DNA from: an uncultured Bacteroidia bacterium
Lineage (GTDB): Bacteria > Bacteroidota > Bacteroidia > Bacteroidales > UBA932
Direction: 5' to 3'
DNA: 64,000 bases
Assembly: GCA_902774045.1 (NCBI GenBank)
Contig: CACYGW010000022.1
Span: forward strand, 1-64,000
The notes under the pieces were generated by a model. That model saw nothing but the letters and a program-made list of their open reading frames with translations, did not search any database and was not told the DNA's origin. Position 1 is the first letter of the stretch. Each line of letters begins with the position of its first letter. Below are positions 55,157-63,989 of this stretch, in pieces. The translations under genes were made by a program, and so were the position numbers.

Positions 55157-55432
55157 TTACTTCTTTAGTGCATTCACAAACACCTTTGCAGGCTTGAATG
55201 CAGGAATATCGTGAGCCGGAATGGTAATGGTAGTGTTTCTAGTGATATTTCTGGCGGCTTTCTGTGCACGATGTTTTACTATAAAGCTACCGAAACCGCG
55301 GAGATAAACGGGTTCTCCCTTTTCTACAGAGCTTTTTACGCTCTCCATAAAGGATTCAACAACAGTTTGAACTGTCACTTTCTCAATTCCTGTAGCTTTT
55401 GCTACTTCATTTACTATTTCTGCCTTTGTCAT
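55157..55432 (-). CDS. HU/IHF-family DNA-binding protein
   Basis: This 91-residue histone-like protein bends and packs DNA. It begins MTKAEIVNEVAKATGIEK and has the RGFGSFIVKHRAQKAARNI DNA-arm entry and the (N)PAFKPAKVFVNALKK end of the HU family. The longer frame to 55582 is discarded: its extra residues are not HU-like and would cross the promoter (55491-55522). It heads a short operon with the COX24-like gene. Confidence 0.94.
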   Translation of the reverse strand: MTKAEIVNEVAKATGIEKVTVQTVVESFMESVKSSVEKGEPVYLRGFGSFIVKHRAQKAARNITRNTTITIPAHDIPAFKPAKVFVNALKK

Positions 55433-55490
55433 AATTATTGGTTTTTTAAGGTTTCCTCTCCATTCCCTAAGTGTAATGGGTTTGGTCGTA

Positions 55491-55522
55491 CAAAAATAAT
55501 GTAATTTTTTAAACATATCAAG
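55491..55522 (-). promoter_or_regulatory. Promoter of the HU gene
   Basis: Minus-strand CTTG (55519-55522), a 20-nt spacer and TATTTTTG (55491-55498) match the Bacteroidota pattern with one mismatch in the -33 box. A TTGGCA (55527-55532) lies just beyond the -33 box. Confidence 0.6.
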
Positions 55523-55612
55523 TTTTTTGGCACTTTTTGCCCTCTGTTTTACATTTTTATACTTGGCATAAAGATTGACCATATATAAAAACCCGCGTTA
55601 AAACCGGTATTT

Positions 55613-55652
55613 TGTGCCAAATTGGCAGAATTGGCAGAATTGTGTATATTTG
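55613..55652 (+). promoter_or_regulatory. lon promoter with TTGGCA repeats
   Basis: The -7 box TATATTTG (55645-55652) lies 14 nt before the lon ATG. Upstream, TGCCAA-A-TTGGCA (55615-55627) is a palindrome, followed by another TTGGCA at 55631-55636 with a 9-bp period. These fill the -33 to -7 spacer, where a repressor would act. No classical CIRCE or HrcA site was seen. Confidence 0.5.
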
Positions 55653-55666
55653 CGTGACTATACGAT

Positions 55667-58087
55667 ATGATTAGAAAAAATATAACTTCATTCTTCCCCG
55701 TTTCGTCGGCGGAATTCAACATATTTCCTTTGTCTACAGATGACAACAGGCTAAATAAGGTAGAGGTTCATCCGCAAGATATCCTTCCCGTCCTGGCTCT
55801 AAGGAATACGGTTGTTTTCCCAAATACAATCTTTCCTGTGTCCATAGGAAGGGAGGGCTCGCTTACCCTTGTGCAGCAGGCCTTCGAGAATGATTTCCCC
55901 ATAGGTGCCTTCCCGCAGAAAGATTTAAGCCAGGAACACCCCTCGTCCGTTTCTGATTTTACCGGTTACGGAACGGTTGCCAAGGTTATAAAGACTTTCG
56001 ATATGCCGGACGGTACCGTAACCGCCCTGCTTCAGTCCTATTCCAGGATAAGGATGGATTCCCTCATCAAGAGCTATCCTTACAATAAGGCTCAGGTTTC
56101 TCCTATGGAAGATCTGGGACCGGATCCCAAAGATTTGGAAATACCCGTAATAGCAAAGATGCTTAAGGAAGAGACGGAAACTCTTCTTTCGCAGTCGGGG
56201 GACTTTTTGTCAAAAGATCCCATCTCGGCCATAGAGTCCCTGACAGACTTTACCTTCCTTGTAAACTTCGTGGCCACATCCATAACTCTGGAGGATTTCC
56301 AGGGCAAGGCGAACCTTCTGGCAGTATCGGACATAAAAGAAAGGGGACTGGGATTGTTGTCGCTCATACGCTCGCAACTGGAAGTCCTGGAACTCAAGCA
56401 GGAGATTAATTCAAAGGTTCAGTCCGGAATAGCTCGTCAGCAAAGAGAATATTATCTTAACAATCAGCTCCGTACCATTCAGGAAGAGCTTGGTATAGAC
56501 GAGGACGAGGATGACGATATTGCAAGGCTCCGCTCTGCCGGCAAAAAGAAAAAATGGTCCAAGGAGATAGGCAAGCTCTTCGAGAAAGAGCTTAACAAAC
56601 TGGAAAAGAATATTCCTTCTTCTCCGGAGTATGCCAGCCAGTACAATTACCTGAGGTTCTTCCTGGAGCTGCCATGGAACGAGTATACGACCGATAATTT
56701 TGATCTTGCAAATGCTGCCAAGGTACTGGATGCAGACCATTACGGGCTGGAGAAGGTTAAGGAAAGAATCCTGGAGTACCTGGCAGTGCTTAAGATCAAG
56801 GGAGATATGAAGTCTCCTATTCTCTGCCTCGCAGGCCCTCCCGGAGTTGGCAAGACCAGTCTTGGAAAGTCTGTGGCAAGGGCTTTGGGCCGCAAGTATG
56901 TGCGGGTTTCCCTTGGCGGAGTGCACGATGAACCTGAAATCCGCGGCCACAGGAAAACCTATATAGGAGCGCTACCGGGCCGTATTCTTGACGCAATTCA
57001 GAAGGCCGGCACTTCCAATCCTGTCATTGTGCTGGACGAGATAGACAAGGTTGGGCACAGCGCCTATCACGGAGACCCGGCGGACGCCCTCCTGGAGGCT
57101 CTTGACCCGGAGCAGAACAGTACCTTCTATGACCATTATTTGGATGCTCCCTACGACTTATCCAAGGTGCTCTTCATAGCTACGGCCAACACTACGGCCA
57201 CCGTGCAGGCCGCACTTATGGACAGAATGGAGCTTATACCCATAAGCGGTTATCTTGCAGAGGAAAAGATTCAGATAGCCAAGAAGTTCCTTATCCCCAA
57301 GGTACTCAAGGATCATGGTCTTAAGAAAACCCAGTTAAAGATATCTGACAGTACTCTTAACGTAATTATAGAGAAATACACTCACGAGTCCGGAGTGCGC
57401 GGCCTGGAAAAGCAGCTTGCAAAGATTGCAAGGGTGACGGCCAGGAAGATAGCTACCGAAGAGGAACTTCCCAAGGCAATAAAGGAAGAGCACCTGAGGG
57501 ATTACCTGGGGCTTCCGGTCATTTCTCACGACAAGGTCCGCTCCAACGAGCTTCCCGGCGTGGTTACAGGCCTGGCCTGGACAGCCCTTGGGGGAGAGAT
57601 ACTCTTTGTGGAGAGTTCCGTGAGCGAGGGCAAGGGCGTGCTAAGCACTACCGGCAACCTTGGCGACGTTATGAAGGAAAGCGCCTCCATTGCCTATCAG
57701 TACATTAAGGCCCATCCCCAGATGGCTGGCCTTACGGCAGAGGAGCTTGCAAAGAAAGACATCCATCTTCACGTCCCGGAGGGCGCGGTGCCCAAGGACG
57801 GACCCTCGGCCGGTATAACCATGGTTTGCTCCATGATCTCTGCACTTCGCGGCCAGAGCGTAAAGGACGCCATTGCAATGACGGGAGAGATGACTCTCCG
57901 CGGCCGGGTACTCCCAGTAGGAGGCATCAAGGAAAAGATTCTGGCAGCCAAAAGGGCCGGGGTTAACACCATCTTCCTTTCATCGGAGAACCGCAACGAC
58001 GTAGAAGATATCAAGGATATTTATGTAAAAGGCCTTACCTTTGTGTATGTCGATACTATCGACGATGTTGTCACAGGCGTATTCTAG
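55667..58087 (+). CDS. lon: ATP-dependent Lon protease
   Basis: This 806-residue cytoplasmic protease degrades misfolded and regulatory proteins. In order it has the N-terminal substrate domain (about 35-235), a coiled-coil stretch (about 240-340), the AAA module with GPPGVGKTS (about 390-398) and the Ser-Lys protease domain, where Ser lies in DGPSAG (about 714) and Lys in [11 protein letters not shown] (about 757). Length is normal. The ATG at 55667 follows a very short leader. ung starts 6 nt downstream. Confidence 0.97.
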   Translation: MIRKNITSFFPVSSAEFNIFPLSTDDNRLNKVEVHPQDILPVLALRNTVVFPNTIFPVSIGREGSLTLVQQAFENDFPIGAFPQKDLSQEHPSSVSDFTGYGTVAKVIKTFDMPDGTVTALLQSYSRIRMDSLIKSYPYNKAQVSPMEDLGPDPKDLEIPVIAKMLKEETETLLSQSGDFLSKDPISAIESLTDFTFLVNFVATSITLEDFQGKANLLAVSDIKERGLGLLSLIRSQLEVLELKQEINSKVQSGIARQQREYYLNNQLRTIQEELGIDEDEDDDIARLRSAGKKKKWSKEIGKLFEKELNKLEKNIPSSPEYASQYNYLRFFLELPWNEYTTDNFDLANAAKVLDADHYGLEKVKERILEYLAVLKIKGDMKSPILCLAGPPGVGKTSLGKSVARALGRKYVRVSLGGVHDEPEIRGHRKTYIGALPGRILDAIQKAGTSNPVIVLDEIDKVGHSAYHGDPADALLEALDPEQNSTFYDHYLDAPYDLSKVLFIATANTTATVQAALMDRMELIPISGYLAEEKIQIAKKFLIPKVLKDHGLKKTQLKISDSTLNVIIEKYTHESGVRGLEKQLAKIARVTARKIATEEELPKAIKEEHLRDYLGLPVISHDKVRSNELPGVVTGLAWTALGGEILFVESSVSEGKGVLSTTGNLGDVMKESASIAYQYIKAHPQMAGLTAEELAKKDIHLHVPEGAVPKDGPSAGITMVCSMISALRGQSVKDAIAMTGEMTLRGRVLPVGGIKEKILAAKRAGVNTIFLSSENRNDVEDIKDIYVKGLTFVYVDTIDDVVTGVF

Positions 58088-58093
58088 AAAGTG

Positions 58094-58762
58094 ATGAATG
58101 TAAGAATAGAACAAAGTTGGGCACAGGCTCTCGCAGGGGAGTTTGATAAACCGTATTTTGTCTCTCTTGCAGACTTCCTTCACAGTGAAAAGGACTCCGG
58201 GAAGGTAATCTATCCTCCCGGCAGCCTTATATTCAGGGCCTTTGACCTCACGCCCCTGGACAAAGTCAAGGTAGTGATTCTTGGACAGGACCCTTATCAT
58301 GGTCCCGGTCAGGCCATGGGCCTATCTTTTTCAGTGCCGGACGGCATAAAGGCTCCGCCCTCCCTGGTTAACATATTCAAGGAAATATCCTCCGATATGG
58401 GCATTCCGATGTCCGGTGCCACCAACCTGGAGAAATGGGCCCGTCAGGGAGTGCTACTGCTTAACGCGTCCCTTACCGTAGAGTCCGGCAGGGCCAACTC
58501 CCACAAGGATATTGGTTGGCAGATTTTTACCGATGCTGTAATTAAATGTGTATCAGATAACTGTAACGGAGTAGTGTTCCTGCTATGGGGCAACTTCGCA
58601 AGGGCTAAGAAAGAACTAATTGACTCTGGCCGCCACCATATTCTGGAGGCTGCCCATCCGTCGCCTCTGGCAGGAGGGGCCTTCTTTGGCTGCCGCCATT
58701 TTTCTAAAACAAACGACATTCTGTTAAAAGAGGGCAAGGCCCCCATTGATTGGCAATTATGA
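58094..58762 (+). CDS. ung: Uracil-DNA glycosylase
   Basis: This 222-residue family 1 enzyme removes uracil from DNA. Motif GQDPYHGPGQAMGLSFSV (water-activating Asp within GQDPYH) and the C-terminal HPSPLAGGAFFGCRHFS leucine loop region are intact. The ATG at 58094 follows a GTG at 58091; which is used matters by one residue. Its TGA overlaps the coaD ATG (ATGA), implying coupled translation. Confidence 0.96.
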   Translation: MNVRIEQSWAQALAGEFDKPYFVSLADFLHSEKDSGKVIYPPGSLIFRAFDLTPLDKVKVVILGQDPYHGPGQAMGLSFSVPDGIKAPPSLVNIFKEISSDMGIPMSGATNLEKWARQGVLLLNASLTVESGRANSHKDIGWQIFTDAVIKCVSDNCNGVVFLLWGNFARAKKELIDSGRHHILEAAHPSPLAGGAFFGCRHFSKTNDILLKEGKAPIDWQL

Positions 58763-59220
58763 ACCATAAGGCATTATTCCCCGGGTCATTCGACCCTTTT
58801 ACAGCAGGGCATCTTAACATACTCAAGAGAGCTCTTGTTATGTTTGACGAAGTGGTGGTTGCGGTAGGTATCAACCAGGATAAAAAAGGTTTCTTTACAA
58901 TGGACCAGAGGGTTGATATAATAAACCAGGCCGTGCGCGGGCTAAAGGGAGTATCGGTCATAAGATACGATAATCTTACCATAGATACCTGCCGCGAACT
59001 GGGTATCCGGGTGATAGTAAGGGGAGTGCGCAATATGATTGACTTCGAGACGGAAAGGTCCATCGCCGATGCCAACCGCCGTCTTGCTCCGGATATAGAG
59101 ACCGTGATTATCCCTACGGCCCAGGAGTTCGCTCACATTTCCTCTTCTGCGGTACGTGATTTGCTCAAACATTGCGGAGATACTACTCTCTTCCTCCCGG
59201 AAGGCGTAAAACTGCCATAA
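58759..59220 (+). CDS. coaD: Phosphopantetheine adenylyltransferase
   Basis: This 153-residue enzyme makes dephospho-CoA from 4'-phosphopantetheine and ATP, the rate-limiting step for CoA. The nucleotidyltransferase motif GSFDPFTAGHLNIL (about 9-22) and the ISSSAVRDL end-motif are present. The ATG at 58759 overlaps the ung stop and is preferred to the TTG at 58750. A thioredoxin-like gene starts 10 nt downstream. Confidence 0.96.
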   Translation: MNHKALFPGSFDPFTAGHLNILKRALVMFDEVVVAVGINQDKKGFFTMDQRVDIINQAVRGLKGVSVIRYDNLTIDTCRELGIRVIVRGVRNMIDFETERSIADANRRLAPDIETVIIPTAQEFAHISSSAVRDLLKHCGDTTLFLPEGVKLP

Positions 59221-59230
59221 ATACCTTAGT

Positions 59231-60736
59231 ATGAAATTGTTTACAAAAATTTTCCTCTGCTTTGCAGCGGCTTTGCCGGCATTTATATCCCGCCCGGCCG
59301 TGGCTCAGGATAAGCCGGACTCGCTCCAGGGAGGCCTTGTTCTTCTGGACTCTAAATTGGATGCATACTTTGCTGCCATCGAGGCGGTATCGGCCCGGGA
59401 GAAAATGGAGGAATGTGACTTCCTTATCGAATCTGTAGGAGATTCGTTGGTTCGCAACCACGTTGCTTCCTATCTGTATTCCAAGTTTAAGGAATCTGCC
59501 CTTATGGGCGATGAAGCCGTAGCCATCTACCTTACAGACAACTGGTTCGCTCCCGGAAAGGTTCATTTCCGAAATCAGGAGGAGCTTTTTGCTGCAAAAC
59601 TCTTTGCCTCTGTGAACAGACAGTCGCTACTTGGGATGAAGGCCCCTCAGGTGCTGGCCTACGCCCCGGGAGACGAGGAGGTTAAAGAAACCATCGGCCC
59701 TAATAAAAAAATAAAAGTTCTGTTCATTTACGATACCTCCTGTCCTGTGTGCCGGGCTGAATCTAAACTTCTGGATGCATACTTTTCTTCCTACGAAGGT
59801 AGGCCATTGGAGTTTATTCCCTTTTATGCCGGGGCCGATGCTGCCGCGTGGGAGGCCTGGAGGGAGGTTAATTTCACCTCCGACTACAAGAATGTACAGG
59901 TACGTCACCTCTGGGACCCTGATGCCGAATCTGATTTCCATACAAAGTACGGGGTTCTCTCTACGCCAAGGCTTTTTCTTATCGATGGTGACGGTATAAT
60001 TGTAGGCCGCGGCCTTGACAGCGAGGCTCTTGCTGCCCTTTTATCCCAGGTGGCTGATGATTATGAGTATGGAAGCGATTCCTCCGCTGCCATTTTTGAT
60101 AATCTCTTTGACTCTGTCTCCGGGGCCGATGACGTCCTTTCTATAGTTAAGTCGATAGAGACCGAGACTCTTCTCAGGGACAGAACCCTCTACCGACATA
60201 TGGTTGGGGATATGCTTTATTACTTTGTGGGAAAGCGCACCCGCCCCTTCCGGACTGTGCTGCCTTATATAACGGATTCCCTTATCCTGACGAGGCCCCA
60301 AATCTGGTCTTCGGAGGAGGACAACATAAAGATAGTTTCCTTTGCACAGACGCTCAGCTACATTGCGGCGCTGTCGCCGGAAGGCAGCCGGATAGAGCCC
60401 TACAAGGTGCCGGGCCGCCTGATGTACGGAAACAAGGTAAAGGACAAGACGATGCGCCTGGACAAAATAGGGGGCGATACTTCCGTAATAGTGTTCCATA
60501 TCAAGGGTTGCAGCCGCTGCCAGGCCCAGTTAAGCGCCATAGAAGATATGCTTAAGGACAAAAAGACCTACGGAAAGTGGCGCTTCTTTCTTGTGGATAT
60601 GGACGAGGTGCTGTCAAAAGACCATTCGCTTGGGGAAGAACTAATGATGGACTTCGATCTGTCATCGATGCCCTTCATTATTTCTACCGATTCAAAAGGA
60701 ATTATTACCGGAAAGTACCTCCACTTCGGAGACTAG
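59231..60736 (+). CDS. Exported protein with two thioredoxin-like domains
   Basis: This 501-residue protein begins with a signal peptide (about 1-26, ending VAQ) and carries a helical N-terminal region (about 35-150), a TlpA-like thioredoxin domain with CPVC (about residue 175) and cis-Pro in TPRLFLIDGDG, and a second thioredoxin-like domain near the C-terminus with CSRC (about 425) and MPFIIST. Such proteins probably work in periplasmic disulfide exchange; one or both sites may be non-redox. It lies 10 nt after coaD but its role is unrelated. Confidence 0.82.
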   Translation: MKLFTKIFLCFAAALPAFISRPAVAQDKPDSLQGGLVLLDSKLDAYFAAIEAVSAREKMEECDFLIESVGDSLVRNHVASYLYSKFKESALMGDEAVAIYLTDNWFAPGKVHFRNQEELFAAKLFASVNRQSLLGMKAPQVLAYAPGDEEVKETIGPNKKIKVLFIYDTSCPVCRAESKLLDAYFSSYEGRPLEFIPFYAGADAAAWEAWREVNFTSDYKNVQVRHLWDPDAESDFHTKYGVLSTPRLFLIDGDGIIVGRGLDSEALAALLSQVADDYEYGSDSSAAIFDNLFDSVSGADDVLSIVKSIETETLLRDRTLYRHMVGDMLYYFVGKRTRPFRTVLPYITDSLILTRPQIWSSEEDNIKIVSFAQTLSYIAALSPEGSRIEPYKVPGRLMYGNKVKDKTMRLDKIGGDTSVIVFHIKGCSRCQAQLSAIEDMLKDKKTYGKWRFFLVDMDEVLSKDHSLGEELMMDFDLSSMPFIISTDSKGIITGKYLHFGD

Positions 60737-61314
60737 ACAACGCTGTTAAGGCCGTTCTTGACTTTAAGCGCAACCTGGTCACCCCTTATGGCCTTGACAA
60801 TCTCAATGGCAAACTCCGTTGCGTAGCCGGGACCGCGGCCTGTTATAAGGTTGCCGTCGCGCACTGCAGGCTCGTAGGTGTGAATGGCTCCCTTTGCAAT
60901 CATTGCGTCTTCGCATCCGGCATAACAAGTGAATTTCTTGCCGGTAAGAAGGTGAGAGTCAATCTGGGAAACCACCAGACCGGGAGCGGCGCAAATGGCT
61001 GCCACAAGGCCATTGTAGGCAAAGTGCTGCTTCATAAGTTCCAGTAGATCCTCGTCCTGAGCCAGGTTGGCAGTGCCGGGCATTCCGCCGGGGAAGACAA
61101 GGACGTCGCTCTGGTCCAGTTCTTCCTCTTCTGCACAGAAAATCTCGTAAGTGCAGTCGGCTATTACCTGGAGGTCGTGGGCTCCTGTAACGTGGAAACT
61201 GTCGTTTATGGAAACTGTGCGGGTGTAGATACCTGCCCTTCTAAGAATGTCCAACGTGGCCAGGGCTTCAATCTCCTCGAAACCATCGGCCAGAAAAATG
61301 TATGCGTGATTCAT
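60733..61314 (-). CDS. DJ-1/PfpI family protein
   Basis: This 193-residue protein has the DJ-1/YajL fold: an early FLADGFEEIEA (about 6-16; conserved Glu), the nucleophile-elbow Cys in AAICAAPG (about 106-113), and GRGPGYATEFA near the end. YajL/DJ-1 proteins are linked to oxidative-stress protection, with activity debated. The start at 61314 is preferred to 61443 because the longer frame runs through the tRNA-Gln gene. It overlaps the convergent thioredoxin-like gene by 4 nt. Confidence 0.92.
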   Translation of the reverse strand: MNHAYIFLADGFEEIEALATLDILRRAGIYTRTVSINDSFHVTGAHDLQVIADCTYEIFCAEEEELDQSDVLVFPGGMPGTANLAQDEDLLELMKQHFAYNGLVAAICAAPGLVVSQIDSHLLTGKKFTCYAGCEDAMIAKGAIHTYEPAVRDGNLITGRGPGYATEFAIEIVKAIRGDQVALKVKNGLNSVV

Positions 61315-61329
61315 TGTCTTGGGGAAAAG

Positions 61330-61403
61330 TGGTTGAGGTAAGAGGATTCGAACCTCTACTAAGGGAACCAAAATCCCTGGTGCTGCCATTACACCATACC
61401 TCA
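61330..61403 (-). tRNA. tRNA-Gln (TTG)
   Basis: The 74-nt minus-strand sequence folds as a cloverleaf with acceptor TGAGGTA / TACCTCA, anticodon TTG in the loop TTTTGGT, a T-arm with GTTCGAATC and an encoded CCA. It lies just upstream of the DJ-1 gene. Confidence 0.95.
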
Positions 61404-61470
61404 ATTCGCGGTGCAAATATAGAAATATTCTACGATGTGACAAAATTTCGTTTAAATCGTGATTTTTATG

Positions 61471-61478
61471 TATTTTTG
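61471..61478 (+). promoter_or_regulatory. -7 box of the metallopeptidase gene
   Basis: TATTTTTG lies 24 nt before the chosen ATG. A TTCG 20 nt upstream could be the -33 box. Its place supports the internal start at 61503. Confidence 0.5.
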
Positions 61479-61502
61479 TATGATTTTATAAAACCTAAAA
61501 TT

Positions 61503-62165
61503 ATGATTTGGATAATTATCATCGCCACTATGGTGCTTAGCCTCGTAGTCCAGAACGGGCTCACCAGGAAGATAAAAAAGTATTCCAAAGTAGATATAGG
61601 ACTTAGCGGCGCGGAGGTGGCAGAGCGTATGCTCCGCGAGAACGGCATTACCGATGTTAAAGTCACCTGCACCGGAGGCTTCCTCACAGACCATTACAAC
61701 CCTTCTACCAAGGTGGTGAACCTTAGCAAGGAGGTTTACGAGGGCCGTAACGTATCGGCCGCCGCAGTGGCCGCCCACGAGTGCGGGCACGCAGTGCAGC
61801 ACGCCACCAAGTACCTCCCCCTGGGAGTAAGGTCCGCCCTTGTGCCGGTGGTTAACTTTGCAAGTATGACAGTGCAGTTCGTGCTCCTGATGGGAGTGCT
61901 TATGCTTAACACCTTCCCCCAGCTTATCTGGATTGGAATAGGCCTGTTTGCAATTACCACCCTCTTTAGTTTCATAACCCTTCCCGTAGAAATCAATGCC
62001 AGCGCCCGCGCCGTAAAGTGGCTTGAGAATGCCGGCATAACCACATACGAGACAAAGCCTATGGCAGTAAGCGCCCTCAAGTGGGCCGCCTATACCTACG
62101 TTATTGCAGCCATTGGCTCTCTGGCAACATTGCTTTACTACATTTCCCTGGCTCAGCGCCGTTAA
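61503..62165 (+). CDS. YugP-like zinc metallopeptidase, membrane-bound
   Basis: This 220-residue protein belongs to the neutral zinc metallopeptidase family with YugP of Bacillus. An N-terminal membrane span (about 1-20) is followed by the zinc motif HECGH (about 97-101), then two or three further spans (about 118-160 and 195-215). Substrate is unknown. The start at 61503 is chosen because the longer frame from 61302 crosses the tRNA-Gln and DJ-1 start. alr follows after 18 nt, probably co-transcribed. Confidence 0.9.
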   Translation: MIWIIIIATMVLSLVVQNGLTRKIKKYSKVDIGLSGAEVAERMLRENGITDVKVTCTGGFLTDHYNPSTKVVNLSKEVYEGRNVSAAAVAAHECGHAVQHATKYLPLGVRSALVPVVNFASMTVQFVLLMGVLMLNTFPQLIWIGIGLFAITTLFSFITLPVEINASARAVKWLENAGITTYETKPMAVSALKWAAYTYVIAAIGSLATLLYYISLAQRR

Positions 62166-62183
62166 TCATAGGAGAATCCGCGG

Positions 62184-63296
62184 GTGAGCAGCAATGATTT
62201 TTCCCGGCTGGTTATAAGCAAGTCCGGGCTTCTGTCAAACTACTGGTACTTCCGTTCCAAGCTTGAGCCCTCTACAAAGATGCTGGTTCTGCTAAAGGCC
62301 AACGGCTACGGTCACGGTGCCATAGAACTTGCCGCTGTGCTGCAGCAGGCAGGGGCAGACTACATTGCCGTTGCTCTTCCGGTAGAGGGAGTGGAACTTA
62401 GAAAGGCCGGTATTACAATGCCCATTCTTGTGCTCACCGCCGGCACGGATTCCTTCCAGGACATTATTAAGTATCGCCTGGAGCCCGGCATCCCTAATAT
62501 GGATGCGCTGGAGCGGTTCAGGGATGCTCTGCGGGAGTGCGGTGCCCCCGGGGAGTATCCAATCCATATAAAACTGGATACCGGAATGCACCGTCTTGGG
62601 TTTATGCCTTCCGAGCTGGACGCCCTTTGCGCCGCCCTGTCCCGGGATGGAAACGGCTTTAAGGTAAAGTCTGTTTATTCCCATCTTGCTGCGGCAGAGG
62701 ACCCTTCCCAGGACAGTTTTACCCTGGGGCAGATAGACCTCTTCTCCAAGGGAGCTGCCCGCATTACCGGAACCATCGGGTATAAACCTCTGTATCATAT
62801 TCTTAATTCCGCCGGCATAGAGCGCTTCCCGGAGCATCAGATGGATATGGTGCGTCTGGGAATAGGAATTTATGGCATAAGCTGTCTTCCAGGAGTTAAA
62901 CTTTCCTGCGTGGCGTCGCTTCAGTGCAAGATTTTGCAGATTAAGGAACTTAACCCCCAGGACGGAACTATAGGTTATGGCCGATGGGGCAGGATATCGC
63001 CTCAGGGGACCAAGATTGCCACCATCCCGGTTGGCTATGCCGATGGTATCAACCGTCATCTTGGAAGGGGTAATGCCACCTTTTCTGTATGCGGTAAGAG
63101 AGTTCCCACCATAGGAAACATCTGTATGGATATGTGTATGCTGGATGTTACCGGCACCGATGCCAAGGTAGGAGATGTCGTAACTATTTACGGAGAAGAT
63201 CCTACTGCCTGTGAACTAGCGGAAATTCTGGGTACCATTCCTTACGAGGTTATGACGAGCCTGCCCAGAAGGGTAGAGAGAATAATAGTGGAATAG
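62184..63296 (+). CDS. alr: Alanine racemase
   Basis: This 370-residue PLP enzyme interconverts L- and D-alanine for peptidoglycan. The PLP lysine is Lys38 in LLKANGYGHG, and the catalytic Tyr is in the GYGRWGR segment (about 263). Many Bacteroidales carry Alr fused to MurF; this one is stand-alone. Start is GTG (62184) with AGGAGA upstream; the next ATG would remove part of the N-terminus. A possible convergent end with tadA lies 10 nt downstream. Confidence 0.95.
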   Translation: MSSNDFSRLVISKSGLLSNYWYFRSKLEPSTKMLVLLKANGYGHGAIELAAVLQQAGADYIAVALPVEGVELRKAGITMPILVLTAGTDSFQDIIKYRLEPGIPNMDALERFRDALRECGAPGEYPIHIKLDTGMHRLGFMPSELDALCAALSRDGNGFKVKSVYSHLAAAEDPSQDSFTLGQIDLFSKGAARITGTIGYKPLYHILNSAGIERFPEHQMDMVRLGIGIYGISCLPGVKLSCVASLQCKILQIKELNPQDGTIGYGRWGRISPQGTKIATIPVGYADGINRHLGRGNATFSVCGKRVPTIGNICMDMCMLDVTGTDAKVGDVVTIYGEDPTACELAEILGTIPYEVMTSLPRRVERIIVE

Positions 63297-63306
63297 TGGG
63301 TTCCCG

Positions 63307-63738
63307 CTAGCGTTTTTCCTTGAAGAAAGAGACCATTAAGTTGCCGGCTTCCTGGCTTAGGACTCCGCCTTCAACCTTTGTCCTTGGATGGTACAGGGAC
63401 GGAGAGAAGAGTCCGCTGCCTCGCTTGGGGTCTGCTGCCCCATAGACTACCCTCGAAATCTGGGACCAGGCCAGGGCACCTGCGCACATAGGGCAGGGTT
63501 CTACCGTTACGTAGAGGGTGCAGTCGGTAAGGTATTTGCCGCCGAGAGCCTCCGTAGCCGATGTTATGGCTATCATTTCTGCGTGGGCCGTGGGGTCTCC
63601 CAATTTTTCTGTCATATTGTGCCCGCGGCCTATAATGCGCCCTTTGCACACGATGACAGCCCCGATAGGGATTTCCCCCTCGGAAAGGGCGGCTGCGGCC
63701 TCGCGCATGGCTTCCTTCATATAATCCTGGTCTGTCAT
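63307..63738 (-). CDS. tadA: tRNA-specific adenosine deaminase (TadA-like)
   Basis: This 143-residue zinc deaminase converts A34 of tRNA-Arg(ACG) to inosine. The HAE (52-54) and PCPMC (81-85) motifs give the zinc ligands and catalytic Glu. Length and end fit TadA, though a guanine-deaminase-like member cannot be excluded. The start at 63738 is chosen; the frame to 63780 extends into the rpmH terminator. Confidence 0.88.
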   Translation of the reverse strand: MTDQDYMKEAMREAAAALSEGEIPIGAVIVCKGRIIGRGHNMTEKLGDPTAHAEMIAITSATEALGGKYLTDCTLYVTVEPCPMCAGALAWSQISRVVYGAADPKRGSGLFSPSLYHPRTKVEGGVLSQEAGNLMVSFFKEKR

Positions 63739-63757
63739 AGCTCTGGGCTTTAAACCT

Positions 63758-63787
63758 AAAAAAGTGACCTTTAGGGCCACTTTTTTT
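63758..63787 (-). terminator. Terminator after rpmH
   Basis: A stem AAAAAAGTGACC paired with GGCCAC plus T-run (loop TTTA, a G-T pair) lies 5 nt after the rpmH stop and is flanked by A and T runs on either strand. Confidence 0.85.
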
Positions 63788-63791
63788 AATT

Positions 63792-63944
63792 CTAGAATCT
63801 GTCCTCTGAAGAAACGGTGAGTTTCTTGCGGCCGTGACGCCTGCGGGCGGCAAGAACACGGCGTCCGTTAGGAGTGGACATACGCTCGCGGAATCCGTGC
63901 TTGTTTACACGTTTGCGCCTTGAGGGTTGGAATGTTCTTTTCAT
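63792..63944 (-). CDS. rpmH: 50S ribosomal protein L34
   Basis: This 50-residue, very basic protein starts [20 protein letters not shown] and has the L34 core ([21 protein letters not shown]). It is a large-subunit protein. Its promoter and terminator enclose it as one unit. In many bacteria rpmH is near oriC and rnpA, but no rnpA follows here. Confidence 0.97.
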   Translation of the reverse strand: MKRTFQPSRRKRVNKHGFRERMSTPNGRRVLAARRRHGRKKLTVSSEDRF

Positions 63945-63981
63945 CGTATATTATTTTTTATTATTACGCAGAAACGGACTG

Positions 63982-63989
63982 CAAAGGTA
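63982..63989 (-). promoter_or_regulatory. -7 box of the rpmH promoter
   Basis: Minus-strand TACCTTTG, continuing as CAGTCC, lies 37 nt before the ATG. The -33 box would fall beyond the window edge. Confidence 0.65.

Noticed and set aside
55526-55541. Sigma-54 promoter (TGGCAC...TTGC-like) upstream of HU
   Set aside because: The GG to GC distance is 10, not 12, and the HU gene has a normal Bacteroidota promoter.
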